Of a DNA stretch of 64,000 nt, positions 8,780 through 18,020 are shown in pieces. How positions within the stretch are numbered: position 1 is the stretch's first letter; each line of letters begins with the position of its first letter. Under the pieces are notes generated by a model. The model saw only the letters and a list, made by a program, of their open reading frames with translations, searched no databases and was not told the DNA's origin. Both the position numbers and the translations under genes were made by a program. This DNA comes from Candidatus Zymogenus saltonus (GTDB taxonomy: Bacteria; Desulfobacterota; Zymogenia; Zymogenales; Zymogenaceae): assembly GCA_016929395.1 (NCBI GenBank), contig JAFGIX010000022.1, positions 17,838 through 81,837 of the forward strand. Reading direction: 5' to 3'.

Positions 8780-9451
8780 ATGATTGGGGGAAGGGGGATG
8801 AACAGAATACCTTTAAGGGCGAGAAACAAGATGGACAAGGAGCGGAAGAGGCGGCTCCTCATCGATTCCGCAAAATCGCTATTCGTCGAGCGCGGATACG
8901 GCAATACGACCGTGGATATGATAACCGAGAGGGCCGGGGTGAGCACGGGCACGTTCTACATTTACTTCAAGAGCAAGAGCGAGGTCTACAAGGTATTTCA
9001 GGATGAGGGAATCGATATATTGACGGGTATGATAAAAAAGGCCGTCGCTAATCCCTCCATGTCGCCGATCTCGAAGGTGACGGCCGCGGTAAAAGCCTAC
9101 TTCCGTTTTTACAGGGAGTGCAGGGAGTACTTCGATCTAATCGCCGTCATATCCCTCGGGGGGCAGGACGAGCTTAGGGAGCGGGAGAGCGAGATCGGGA
9201 GGCGGATCGACGACAAGACGCTCATCCTTTTGAGGGAGATCGAGGGGGTGATAAAGGAGGGGGTTGATTCGGGCGATTTTTACCCGGTGGACACCTGGGA
9301 GGTGACCAACGTACTCTGGGGGATGCTGGACGGCCTGATAATCCTCTCCGAGAGGGACAACGTCCGGGTGATTGAGCTTGACATCGAGGAGCTGATAAAG
9401 ACCGCCCTCGAGACCGCCTTCTACGGCTTCGCCCGGCGCGGGAAGGATTAG
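8780..9451 (+). CDS. TetR/AcrR family transcriptional regulator
   Basis: A 223-aa one-component regulator. The N-terminal TetR HTH is clear: an AKSLFVERGYGNTTVDMI helix pair, the recognition helix in AGVSTGTFYIYF, then KSKSEVYKVF. The C-terminal domain (about residues 70-220) is helical and ligand-binding, not assignable. It precedes three GPH-type transporters on the same strand and probably controls them and itself; the near-consensus promoter and palindrome upstream support autoregulation. ATG at 8780 and ATG at 8798 (MNRIPL) are both preceded by G-rich sequence very close to the codon, so the start is uncertain by six residues. Confidence 0.9.
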   Translation: MIGGRGMNRIPLRARNKMDKERKRRLLIDSAKSLFVERGYGNTTVDMITERAGVSTGTFYIYFKSKSEVYKVFQDEGIDILTGMIKKAVANPSMSPISKVTAAVKAYFRFYRECREYFDLIAVISLGGQDELRERESEIGRRIDDKTLILLREIEGVIKEGVDSGDFYPVDTWEVTNVLWGMLDGLIILSERDNVRVIELDIEELIKTALETAFYGFARRGKD

Positions 9452-9558
9452 GCAAATTGTATTGGGTGGCTGAAAATAGTGTTTTTGGTGATATTAAAGA
9501 AAGCGTTTGGATCAAATCTTCGGCTTTCAATATGGATTAATATTTAAGGAGTTAAAAG

Positions 9559-10965
9559 ATGAAAGAGAGACTCTCCCTCGGGGCAAAACTCGGCTATGGA
9601 ATCGGGGATTATTCCTTCAACCTCGCATATCAGACGGCGGCCCTTTTTTTCCTTTTCTATTTGACGGATGTCTACGGCGTAGCCGCCGGCGTTGCGGGAA
9701 TAGTAATAATGGTATCAAAGGTTTGGGATGCGGTGAGCGACCCGATGATGGGGTATATCACCGACCACACGAAGTCCCGCTGGGGGAGCAAGAGACCTTA
9801 CCTCCTTTTCGGGGCCATCCCCCTCGGCGTCATGTTTTTCTTGATTTTCTACTCCCCTGATTTTGCACAGCTTCTCGGTATCGATGATCCGGCAAAGATC
9901 GAAAAGTACAAGGTCATCTACATTACGGCTGTTTTTATACTCTTCTGCACCGCCATTACAATCGTCAACGTCCCATACGGCGCCCTGACCGCCGACCTCA
10001 CGCAGGACTCCCACGAGCGGTCGGTTTTGACCGGCTACCGGATGGTGTTCGCCATAATCGGGGCGCTCTTTGCGGCGGCCGCAACCAAGATATTGGTGGG
10101 TCTCTTCGGCTCTACGGGGGTCGTGAAAGACGGGCAGGAAGTCGTTGACTCGATCTTCGGCTTTCGCATGATGGGACTTGTCTACATGGTATTGATCGTC
10201 GTTGTCGTCCTCGCCACGTTCTTTTCTGTCAAGGAGCGGGGAGGGGCCGCGAAAAAGGTGGAGGCCGAAAAGGAGTCGGTCATAGACAACCTCAAGGTCA
10301 TCTTCACGAATAATCCCTTTTTGATCCTGATATCGGGGACTATCCTGAATCTCACGGCGGTCCTCATCATGGCGGCGGTGGTCAACTACTTCTTCAAATA
10401 CAACCTCGACAGGGAGGATATGGTCCCCATTGCTTTCTTGTGCCTCTTCGTCACGGCGATCTTGTTCATGCCCTTTTTCGTCTGGCTCTCGAAGAAGACC
10501 AGCAAGAAATTTACGTATAATGTGGGGATGGGCAGTTTATCAGGGGTACTGGTGTTGATCTTCTTCTTTGGGGACAAAAGCATTGTTCTCACCATTGTCT
10601 TTTTTGTCATGGCCGGTGCCGGCATGGCCACGAATTGGCTCTCCGCCTGGTCTATGGTTCCCGATACCATCGAGTACTCCGAGTGGAAGACCGGCATCAG
10701 GAGGGAGGGGGTCATATACGGGGCGTTCCTGTTCGGGCAGAAGCTGCCGGTGGCAATTGCCGCATTCATAGCGGGCCAGACGCTGAAATTCGTTGAATTT
10801 GTGCCCAACGTAGCTCAGACGCCGGAGGCTCTTTTGGGGATAAAGGCTCTGCTTACGCTGGTCCCCATCGGTTTTATCCTCCTCGGGATTGTCATCATCT
10901 CGAGGTTTCCGATCAGTGCCGGGGTCCACAGGAAGATATTAGAGGAGATTGAGGCGAAAAGGTAG
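9559..10965 (+). CDS. GPH family (MFS-like) sugar:cation symporter
   Basis: A 468-aa, 12-helix inner-membrane carrier of the glycoside-pentoside-hexuronide:cation symporter family (MelB-like). Diagnostic features are LGYGIGDY at the N-terminus, the helix 2-3 signature VWDAVSDPMMGYITDHT followed by SRWGSKRPYLLFG, and a conserved loop MVPDTIEYSEWKTGIRREG in the second half. Substrates are usually glycosides or uronides co-transported with Na+ or H+. It is the first of three paralogues in a row, preceded by an AAGGAG ribosome site. Substrate is unknown and no sugar-catabolic enzyme gene lies beside it. Confidence 0.9.
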   Translation: MKERLSLGAKLGYGIGDYSFNLAYQTAALFFLFYLTDVYGVAAGVAGIVIMVSKVWDAVSDPMMGYITDHTKSRWGSKRPYLLFGAIPLGVMFFLIFYSPDFAQLLGIDDPAKIEKYKVIYITAVFILFCTAITIVNVPYGALTADLTQDSHERSVLTGYRMVFAIIGALFAAAATKILVGLFGSTGVVKDGQEVVDSIFGFRMMGLVYMVLIVVVVLATFFSVKERGGAAKKVEAEKESVIDNLKVIFTNNPFLILISGTILNLTAVLIMAAVVNYFFKYNLDREDMVPIAFLCLFVTAILFMPFFVWLSKKTSKKFTYNVGMGSLSGVLVLIFFFGDKSIVLTIVFFVMAGAGMATNWLSAWSMVPDTIEYSEWKTGIRREGVIYGAFLFGQKLPVAIAAFIAGQTLKFVEFVPNVAQTPEALLGIKALLTLVPIGFILLGIVIISRFPISAGVHRKILEEIEAKR

Positions 10966-11039
10966 CGGTTCTTTTGGATGCGGAGCTGTCTTGATTGAGA
11001 CAATCATTGTGCTGACCTGTTTTTCAAGGAGATAACGGA

Positions 11040-12461
11040 ATGGAGCAAGGGGCAAAGAGAGACGTTGTGCCGGTGGGTGTAAAGCTCGGCTACGGCGCCG
11101 GGGATTTCGCCATGAGCATGGCGTTCAACCTGCCGGCGTTCTATATGATGTACTACTTCACCGACGTCTTCGGGGTAGCCGCCGCCGCAGCCGGCATGAT
11201 AATGTTTTCATCCAAGATTTGGGATTCCCTCGTCTCCCCAGCGATGGGCTACATCTCGGATCACACAAGGAGCCGTTGGGGGAGCAAGAGGCCCTACATC
11301 CTCTTCGGGGCCGTTCCCGCCGGAGTGTCGATAGCCCTCCTATTTGCTACACCGAACATCGCCTCTGAGGGGCTTCAAATAGCCTACGGGCTCGCCATGT
11401 TCTTCCTCTTCTGCACGGCCATGACGATGATGGTCGTCCCCTACGGGGCGCTCACCGCAAACATGACCTCCGACTCCAGGGAGCGGACGGTCATCTCCGC
11501 CTACAGGATGGCCTTTGCCGTTGTCGGGACGCTGGTGGGGGCCGGGGCAACGATCCCCCTGGTCAAGAGATTCGGGGGGGCTTTATTCGAGAGGTTTTAC
11601 GGATTTGCCGATGTCGCCTCCGAAAAAGCGGAGATATTGGTAAACGTCCTCGGCTTTAGATCGGTCGGAATCCTCTACGGAGTCGTCCTGGCCTCGATCG
11701 TCCTGGTAAGCTTCTTCTCGGTGAGGGAGCGCCCCAACGCGGAAACGAATTTGGGCGATAATCTCACCTTTAAAGATAACGTCAGGCTCATACTGAAAAA
11801 CAGGCCATTCCTGATATTGACCTGCGGCGTCCTCATGCACCAGACCTCCATAAACATAATGTCGGGGGTAATGGTCTACTTCTTCAAGTACAACCTCGGA
11901 AACGAGCTGATGGTCCCCGTTGCCTTCATGATAATCTTGGGGGTCGGCGTCTTGATGCTCCCCGTCTATATTTACATCTCCCACAGGAAGGGTAAGAAGT
12001 TCGCCTACAATATGGGGACCGGTATCATGGCGTCCATGTCGATTCCCATATTCCTCTTCGGGGATATAAGCATCGGGCTGACGATGCTCCTCCTTGTTCT
12101 GGTCGGCTTCGGTATATCCACGGCCTTTCTGTCCCCCTGGTCGATAATCCCCGATACGGTGGAGTACTCCGAGTGGAAGACAGGGATCAGGAGGGAGGGG
12201 ATACACTACGGCTTTTTCCAGTTCGCCTTCAAGCTCTCCGGCGCCATAAGCGGCCTGGTTATAGGGGTCGTCTTGAGATTCTCCGGGTATATAGCGAACC
12301 AGCCGCAGACGCCGGGAGCGCTCCTCGGGATAAAGACGCTTCTCACACTTATCCCAATGGTTTTGTGCATTGTTGGGATAACCTTGATATCACGGTTTCC
12401 GATAGACGCCGAGATGCACGAGCGGATGGTGGCGGATATTAAAAAAAGGGGGCAAAAATAG
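11040..12461 (+). CDS. GPH family sugar:cation symporter (second copy)
   Basis: A 473-aa 12-helix carrier closely related to the upstream gene: the same LGYGAGDF start, SKIWDSLVSPAMGYISDHT and SRWGSKRPYILFG signature, and the same loop (IIPDTVEYSEWKTGIRREG). One difference stands out: the family's DP pair in helix 2 reads VSPAMG here instead of SDPMMG, so one acidic residue linked to cation binding in MelB-like proteins is replaced. That may change coupling or substrate (inference). It follows the first copy by 74 bp with AAGGAGATAACGGA before the ATG, consistent with co-transcription. Confidence 0.9.
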   Translation: MEQGAKRDVVPVGVKLGYGAGDFAMSMAFNLPAFYMMYYFTDVFGVAAAAAGMIMFSSKIWDSLVSPAMGYISDHTRSRWGSKRPYILFGAVPAGVSIALLFATPNIASEGLQIAYGLAMFFLFCTAMTMMVVPYGALTANMTSDSRERTVISAYRMAFAVVGTLVGAGATIPLVKRFGGALFERFYGFADVASEKAEILVNVLGFRSVGILYGVVLASIVLVSFFSVRERPNAETNLGDNLTFKDNVRLILKNRPFLILTCGVLMHQTSINIMSGVMVYFFKYNLGNELMVPVAFMIILGVGVLMLPVYIYISHRKGKKFAYNMGTGIMASMSIPIFLFGDISIGLTMLLLVLVGFGISTAFLSPWSIIPDTVEYSEWKTGIRREGIHYGFFQFAFKLSGAISGLVIGVVLRFSGYIANQPQTPGALLGIKTLLTLIPMVLCIVGITLISRFPIDAEMHERMVADIKKRGQK

Positions 12462-12638
12462 TTAGTAAAAAGGGGGGGGCAAAAAGGGGGGGGGAGGGGA
12501 AATAGTAGTTGACTAAAGCTGACTTTTTGATATAAAGCTTCGTATGCCTCTTAGATTTTCGGCAAGGAGCGGGATACCATAGTCGATTACTGCCGAGGAG
12601 GGGACTCTTTTAAACAAAAATGTTTTCAGGGGGGATCT

Positions 12639-14024
12639 ATGAAATCCGATTCGAATAGCAATAACGGCGGGGTGATTAGGGGGGCGCTCCCCTTAAAGAT
12701 TAAGCTGGGCTACGGCCTGGGCGATATCGGGAGCAACCTCTTTATCGTCACCACGGGGATGTTTCTCCTTTACTTCATGGTCGAGGTGATGGGGATAGAC
12801 CCGGCCCTCGCGGGGACGGCGCTCCTCTTCCCGAAGCTGTGGGACGTCGTGTCCGATCCGATAATGGGGACGATCTCCGACGCCACGAGGTCGAAACACG
12901 GCAGGAGGAGGCCCTACCTCCTTTACGGCTCGGTGCCGTTCGGCCTCACTTTTTTAATACTCTTCATCGCCCCCCACTATGCATCTGAGATGGCAAACAC
13001 AATCCACGTGGCGCTGTTGTTCGCCCTGGGGTGCACCGCCTTTACCGTAATCAACGTCCCCTATTCAAGCATGGTGGCCGAGATGTCGGACAACTACAAC
13101 GAGAGGATGTCGATAACCGCCTTTCGGATGTCCTCGGCGTCGGTGGGGGCGTTGATCGCCGGCGGGGCCGCAATGCCGCTGGTCAAGCTCGGCGGCGGGG
13201 GGGAGACGGGATTTGTCTTCATGGCGGAAGTTTTCAGCGTCCTCATTATAATTTCGTGTCTCATATGTTTCTACTCCACAAAGAGGGCCCCGGCGCTCCC
13301 GCCGAAGGAGGATACACCTCCCATCTTTGAGCAGATAAGGATCGCCTTTAAGAACTTTCAGTTTTTTATGCTGATGTCGAGCTATTTCTTTCAAGCCCTG
13401 GCGGTGGGGGTCATGATGGCCGGGTTCGTCTTTTTTATAAAGTACGTCATGGGGCAGACGGAGGAGTCGATGGGGATCGCATTCCCGATATTCCTCGTGA
13501 CCGGAATCCTCTTTATACCGGTCTGGAATGCGGTGGGAAAAAGGTTCGGGAAGATAAGGTCCTATTATATCGGGCTTGCCATCTTCACGGTCATGCAGCT
13601 CTCCCTCTTCTTTTCAAAACCAGATCTCATCGTTTTTTTCTATATTCAGATATTTATCTTAGGCATCGGCTTTTCCAGCTTTCAGCTCTTCCCCTTCTCG
13701 ATGCTCCCCGACACGATAGAGTACGACCAGATGCGCTCCGGGATGAGGAGGGAGGGGGTCTTCTCCGGCATGTGGTCTTCGGGGCAGAAGATAGCCTATT
13801 CCGTGGGGCCCCCGATAGTGGGCCTGGTGCTGGCGGCTTTTCATTACGACAAGAGCCTCGAATACAATCAGCCGGACAGCGTCGCCCTTGGCGTCAGGCT
13901 TGTGTTCTGCGTATTTCCCGCCGCCATGATATTTTTAAGCTTCATCCCGTTCAGCAGGTACGGCCTTACGGAGAAGAAGTTCGAGGAGATAAAGAAGGTG
14001 ATAGCCAAAGAGGGCGGCTCATAA
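12639..14024 (+). CDS. GPH family sugar:cation symporter (third copy)
   Basis: A 461-aa 12-helix GPH carrier, more distant from the other two: LGYGLGDIGSN at the N-terminus, LWDVVSDPIMGTISDAT with SKHGRRRPYLLYG, and the loop MLPDTIEYDQMRSGMRREG. The acidic DP pair is intact. It probably belongs to the same unit as the two upstream genes, although 177 bp of G-rich spacer with two long G runs separates it. Three tandem, diverged symporters behind one TetR gene suggest uptake of a small set of related glycosides. Confidence 0.9.
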   Translation: MKSDSNSNNGGVIRGALPLKIKLGYGLGDIGSNLFIVTTGMFLLYFMVEVMGIDPALAGTALLFPKLWDVVSDPIMGTISDATRSKHGRRRPYLLYGSVPFGLTFLILFIAPHYASEMANTIHVALLFALGCTAFTVINVPYSSMVAEMSDNYNERMSITAFRMSSASVGALIAGGAAMPLVKLGGGGETGFVFMAEVFSVLIIISCLICFYSTKRAPALPPKEDTPPIFEQIRIAFKNFQFFMLMSSYFFQALAVGVMMAGFVFFIKYVMGQTEESMGIAFPIFLVTGILFIPVWNAVGKRFGKIRSYYIGLAIFTVMQLSLFFSKPDLIVFFYIQIFILGIGFSSFQLFPFSMLPDTIEYDQMRSGMRREGVFSGMWSSGQKIAYSVGPPIVGLVLAAFHYDKSLEYNQPDSVALGVRLVFCVFPAAMIFLSFIPFSRYGLTEKKFEEIKKVIAKEGGS

Positions 14025-14203
14025 AGAAAGGGGATATGGGATAACGGAGTAAATTTTGCGGAGATAGACATGAAGGAGATCGACGGCCGCTTCCGGCAAC
14101 TCGACGGGAGACAAGATGCGGCAGTTCGAGTTATGCGGGATTATGCGGGATTGAGGAGATAGCGATTAGTATTTAAACCTTAACTTATAAAGGAGGAAGA
14201 AAG

Positions 14204-14860
14204 ATGTTCAATATTCCCGATCTGATTGCGGTGCTGAACCGACCGGAGCTGACCCAGCAGACCTGGGATACTCTTTTGAGAAAGCCCGAGCCGTTCCAGT
14301 GGTACATAGCGCCTATCCTGGTGTTTGTCTTCTACATATATTTCAACGAGATCTCAAAGAAGAACTGGAAGGGTGTCGCGGCGGGCCTCTCGTTTTACAT
14401 GATCCACTGGTTCTTCGAGATAATGAACTCGCTGATCCAGCACTTCTCCGGGCACGCCCTATGGCTCGTCCCGACGGGGACGTCGTTTCTGCTCCTGATC
14501 GGCGTGTGCATCGAGATAAGCCTCGCATTTTCGGTCACCGGTCTCGTCTTTTCAAAAATACTGCCGGAAGACCCAAAGGTGAAGATTCTGGGCATACCGA
14601 ACAGGCTCTTCTTTGCGGTGGTCAACGCCGCCCTCATCTCGATAATCGAGATATTTCTGGCCTGGACGCCGGCGTTCCACTGGGTATACCCCTGGTGGGG
14701 GGCTCTACCAGTCTTCATCACCGTCTACATCCCGTTTTTCTACGGGGCGTTTCTCTGCTACGACTGGAAGCCTAAGACCCAGAAGATTTTTATCGGCACG
14801 CTGTTTTGCATCGATGCGCTGATGATAGTGATATTTGCCGGTGTGCTGAGATGGATATAG
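14204..14860 (+). CDS. Polytopic membrane protein of unknown function
   Basis: A 218-aa protein with about seven hydrophobic helices and aromatic-rich loops (WYIAPILVFVFYIYF near 27-41; WAWTPAFHWVYPWW-like segment near 150). The N-terminus is soluble (MFNIPDLIAVLNRPELTQQTW). It has a very strong Shine-Dalgarno site (AAGGAGG). No family is recognised. It is the last gene of the GPH run before a strong hairpin, so it may serve the same uptake process, but nothing in the sequence proves that. Confidence 0.7.
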   Translation: MFNIPDLIAVLNRPELTQQTWDTLLRKPEPFQWYIAPILVFVFYIYFNEISKKNWKGVAAGLSFYMIHWFFEIMNSLIQHFSGHALWLVPTGTSFLLLIGVCIEISLAFSVTGLVFSKILPEDPKVKILGIPNRLFFAVVNAALISIIEIFLAWTPAFHWVYPWWGALPVFITVYIPFFYGAFLCYDWKPKTQKIFIGTLFCIDALMIVIFAGVLRWI

Positions 14861-14889
14861 TCCAACCCCGCTGATGTTTATTGATCAGT

Positions 14890-14915
14890 CCCCCTCCCCC
14901 CCTGCGGGGAGGGGG
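14890..14915 (+). terminator. Strong C/G hairpin, probable terminator
   Basis: A perfect 10-bp stem (CCCCCTCCCC with GGGGAGGGGG) closes a six-base loop and is followed by a T-rich but interrupted tail (AATATTCTTCTTT). It lies 30 bp after the membrane protein gene and probably ends the GPH transcript. The rest of the spacer to 15160 shows nothing else. Confidence 0.65.
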
Positions 14916-15167
14916 GCAATATTCTTCTTTACGATTGCAGCTTTGGAATAGAACCAATCCGCCGAAAATTCCCTTCAGATTAACCAAATCAAACGGCATT
15001 TATAGTCTAATATGCCCCGCTTTGACCCGGGCGAAGGCTGAGAAAATTTTTTAAAACTTCAAGAAATGTGAAAAATCGCTTGGATTACTGTTGTCAAAGT
15101 CGAGATTCAGGGCACTACGCGCTACCAGAAGCGGATGAATTATGGATAACTATTCTTGATAAAACCC

Positions 15168-15196
15168 TTGTAAAATGAAAAAATTTACATTATAAT
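15168..15196 (+). promoter_or_regulatory. Promoter of the NtrC-type regulator
   Basis: TTGTAA (15168-15173) and a consensus TATAAT (15191-15196) are separated by 17 bp in AT-rich DNA. The predicted transcript would have a leader of only about 25 nt before the ATG at 15227, which has no obvious Shine-Dalgarno site. Confidence 0.6.
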
Positions 15197-15226
15197 GGGA
15201 ATATCTTTCACTTTTTACTAAATTTC

Positions 15227-16609
15227 ATGGACACAAAGATACTCATAATTGACGATAACGAAGACCTGAACATTATGCTTCGGAGAATCTTGTCCGATGC
15301 CGGATACAAGGCCTTCTCGGCGTTAAATGGTCAGGAGGGGATGGAAAAGCTGAGGGATTTGAGGCCCGACCTTATGATCCTTGACCTTCAGTTGCCGGAC
15401 ACTTCGGGGCTTGAAATTTTAAGGGAGATAAACGAGGGATTAGATGACATTCAGGTGGTTGTCCTCACCGGCTATGGGAGCATTGAATCCGCGATCTCGG
15501 CGATGAAGCTTGGGGCGTCGGATTACCTCACAAAGCCTATATCGAACGACGAGCTCCTAATATCAGTAGAGAAGAACCTGAAACACCTGAAGCTGCTGAG
15601 GAAGTTAGAGAGCATCAGGGAGGTGGACAGGAAAAAGTACAAATTCGATTTTATCGCCGGCAATTCGGGGATGATGAAGGAGATAAACAGTCTTGCGCTC
15701 TCCGCCGCCGAATCGGACCGCTCCACGGTCTTGATCGAGGGGGACTCCGGGACCGGCAAGGAATACCTCGCCCGCTTCATCCATTATCGATCCGAGAGGA
15801 GGGACGCCCCCTTTGTGGAGATCAACTGCGCCGCCATCCCCGAAAACCTCATGGAGTCGGAGCTGTTCGGGTACGAGCCGGGCGCATTTACCGACGCAAA
15901 GACGTCCAAGAAGGGGCAGATCGAGCTCTCAAGGGGCGGGACCATCTTCCTGGACGAAATAGGCGAAATGTCACCTATGTTGCAGGCGAAATTGCTGCGG
16001 TTTCTCGATACAATGACCTTCAAGAAGGTGGGGGGCGTGACCGACATCTCGATGGACGTAAGGGTAATCGCCGCTACGAACAAAAACCTCAACGAGGCCA
16101 TGAAGCGGGGGGAGTTCAGGGACGATCTCTACTTCAGGTTGAAGGTACTCCATATCAAGCTCCCCCCGTTGAGGGAGAGGAAGGAGGAGATTGAGGTCTT
16201 CGCCACGGCGCTGCTCGATCAATACTCGAAGAGCCTCAAGAAGAATATCAAGGGTTTTTCGGAATCTGCCTTGGAGAGGTTAATGGAATATCCCTGGCCT
16301 GGGAATATCAGGGAGCTGAAAAACGTCATCGAACGGGCCGTCATCGTCTCGGACGGGGATAAGATCTACCCAAGGCATCTGGCCCTGTCAACCTTCAGTC
16401 GAGACAAGATTCACCCCCGTCTTCCGGATACATACCCCAACAACGGCATCCAATATCAGGATGTCCTGGACGAGGTGGCGAGAGATATGTTGGTCAATGC
16501 CCTAAAACAAGCCAATGGCAACAAGTCCAGGGCTGCCCGATTTCTGAATATCCCCAGACATGTCCTCCTCTATCAGATAGAGAAGCTGAAGATCCCCGAA
16601 TATAGTTAA
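15227..16609 (+). CDS. Sigma54-dependent NtrC-family response regulator
   Basis: A 460-aa activator of sigma54 promoters. The receiver is at 1-120 (D9/D10, phospho-acceptor D53 in ILDLQLP, K103). The AAA+ domain follows with Walker A GDSGTGKE (172-179), the sigma54-contact loop reading GAFTDA (219-224) in place of GAFTGA, and Walker B GGTIFLDEIGE. A C-terminal Fis-type HTH (NGNKSRAARFLNIPRHVLLY) completes it. No sensor kinase is adjacent, so it is an orphan regulator here. No -24/-12 promoter was recognised in the neighbouring spacers, so its targets are unknown. Confidence 0.93.
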   Translation: MDTKILIIDDNEDLNIMLRRILSDAGYKAFSALNGQEGMEKLRDLRPDLMILDLQLPDTSGLEILREINEGLDDIQVVVLTGYGSIESAISAMKLGASDYLTKPISNDELLISVEKNLKHLKLLRKLESIREVDRKKYKFDFIAGNSGMMKEINSLALSAAESDRSTVLIEGDSGTGKEYLARFIHYRSERRDAPFVEINCAAIPENLMESELFGYEPGAFTDAKTSKKGQIELSRGGTIFLDEIGEMSPMLQAKLLRFLDTMTFKKVGGVTDISMDVRVIAATNKNLNEAMKRGEFRDDLYFRLKVLHIKLPPLRERKEEIEVFATALLDQYSKSLKKNIKGFSESALERLMEYPWPGNIRELKNVIERAVIVSDGDKIYPRHLALSTFSRDKIHPRLPDTYPNNGIQYQDVLDEVARDMLVNALKQANGNKSRAARFLNIPRHVLLYQIEKLKIPEYS

Positions 16610-17062
16610 TTGTTCCCTCCAGTCCGTTTTTTCTGCCGCCGACGCTATTAGGATGTTCAACTTGTAATTACGGCCCGGTCGGTGAAAAGTGGATTCGGGC
16701 GCCCTTTCTTCCGTCTTCTTCTGCCGGCACCGTCTAGGCGCACAGCTTCGCATGACAGCTTCATCGAGTGAATAGATTTTCGGGCGCCCCGCAAATCGCT
16801 TTTATCCGATACGGCCTCGATTTATCGGCATGGATTCAACAGGTTGTTAGAGAAAACGTATCTTGGGTGTTCCCCATCCATTTTCATCTTACTCCGGCTC
16901 AGTCTTGATACAGACTCTCGCGTGACGGCCCGGTCGGCGCGGCTCCCGGCGGGCCGGTCGACTGAAGCAGCATTCAGTTGGCTTCCCGTCCCTTTTCATC
17001 CGACGTCGGCTCAATCCTGACACACAGCGGAAATGTCGGGGGCATCCCCTGAATCGGCTTCC
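16610..17062. other. Gene-free spacer with degenerate repeats
   Basis: These 453 bp between convergent genes contain no credible coding frame. They hold loose repeats: an exact 13-mer ACGGCCCGGTCGG at 16670-16682 and 16925-16937; a TTCGGGCGCCC motif twice (near 16695 and 16779); and two related stretches containing TTTTCATC, CGGCTCA and TGA.ACA near 16880 and 16993. They look like decayed copies of one unit. Confidence 0.45.
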
Positions 17063-17881
17063 TCATGCGAGGCCGAGGAGCGTCTTCGGGTTTGTCTCCG
17101 TCATGGCTTTAAAGGTCTCGTCCTTGAGTCCAAGCTCCCCCACCTCTTTTAATATCCTCGCGCGGGTCAGGAGGGGGTAGTCGCTTCCGAAGAGGACCTT
17201 TCCCCTCAGGTAGGAATCCGCCGCCTGGAAAACTCCCTTCGGGATGTGTTTCGGTCCCCAGCCCGCTATGTTGAAGTAGACGAACGGGTTTCTCCTGACC
17301 ACCGCCAGGGCCTCTTCCCACCAGGGGTAGCCGAAGTGGGCGATAACAAGCTTGAGGCGCGGAAAATCGACGGCAACCTCGTCCACGAAGAGGGGACGGC
17401 AGTACTTGATCTTCGTCCCCGCGTGAAACTGCGTCCCTGTGTGGAAGAGGACCGGAACGTTCATCTCCTGGGCGGCCTCGTAGAGGGGGTAGACCTTTTT
17501 GTCGTTGATGTCGAGCTCGTTTAGGTGGGGCAAAAGCTTCAACCCCTTGAGCTTCAGCTCTTTTATCCCCATTTCAAAATCCTTCACCGCCTTTTTCCCC
17601 TTGTTCGGGTCGGCGGAGGCGAATCCGATGAGCCTGTCCGGATACTGGGATACGGTCTTTGCCACAAGCTCGTTGGACACCTTGTATTTGTGGGTCGTCT
17701 CGGCGTCTATGGCCACTATGACGGCCTTGTCCACCTTTGCGTCGTCCATGTCCTTCAAGGTTTGTTCGATGCTCGGCATCCCGATGTCCTTGAACATCTG
17801 CTTGTAGCCCTCCGCCATTGCCTTCGGAAAGCTCTCAATGGCCTCTTTCGTCCACAGCTGGGAATGGGTGTCAATAATCAT
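17063..17881 (-). CDS. Amidohydrolase-2 family TIM-barrel protein
   Basis: A 272-aa protein of the metal-dependent amidohydrolase/decarboxylase superfamily (Amidohydro_2 type). Visible landmarks are the N-terminal MIIDTHSQLW, the barrel strand VIAHFGYPWWEEAL and the C-terminal LFGSDYPLL. The usual DxHxH metal motif reads DTHSQ, so the second histidine is missing while the later H and D positions are kept. This may alter or abolish metal binding, or reflect a lactonase or decarboxylase variant. The substrate is unknown. A good AGGAGAGG site precedes the ATG at 17881. Confidence 0.8.
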   Translation of the reverse strand: MIIDTHSQLWTKEAIESFPKAMAEGYKQMFKDIGMPSIEQTLKDMDDAKVDKAVIVAIDAETTHKYKVSNELVAKTVSQYPDRLIGFASADPNKGKKAVKDFEMGIKELKLKGLKLLPHLNELDINDKKVYPLYEAAQEMNVPVLFHTGTQFHAGTKIKYCRPLFVDEVAVDFPRLKLVIAHFGYPWWEEALAVVRRNPFVYFNIAGWGPKHIPKGVFQAADSYLRGKVLFGSDYPLLTRARILKEVGELGLKDETFKAMTETNPKTLLGLA

Positions 17882-18020
17882 CTTTTTCCTCTCCTTTCGA
17901 TTATTATCTACTACAACGGTTAAGCGATATAACTATTTTGATTGGGCCGTGCCGAGCGGGACTCGCCCCTCTTTCGAGTTCGCCTTTCCACATTCAACTC
18001 GAGCGGGAGCCGTTCCGTCA

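Noticed and set aside
12462..12500. Long G runs between the second and third symporter genes
   Set aside because: Could be seen as a quadruplex or slippage site, but it is too short and simple to support a function.
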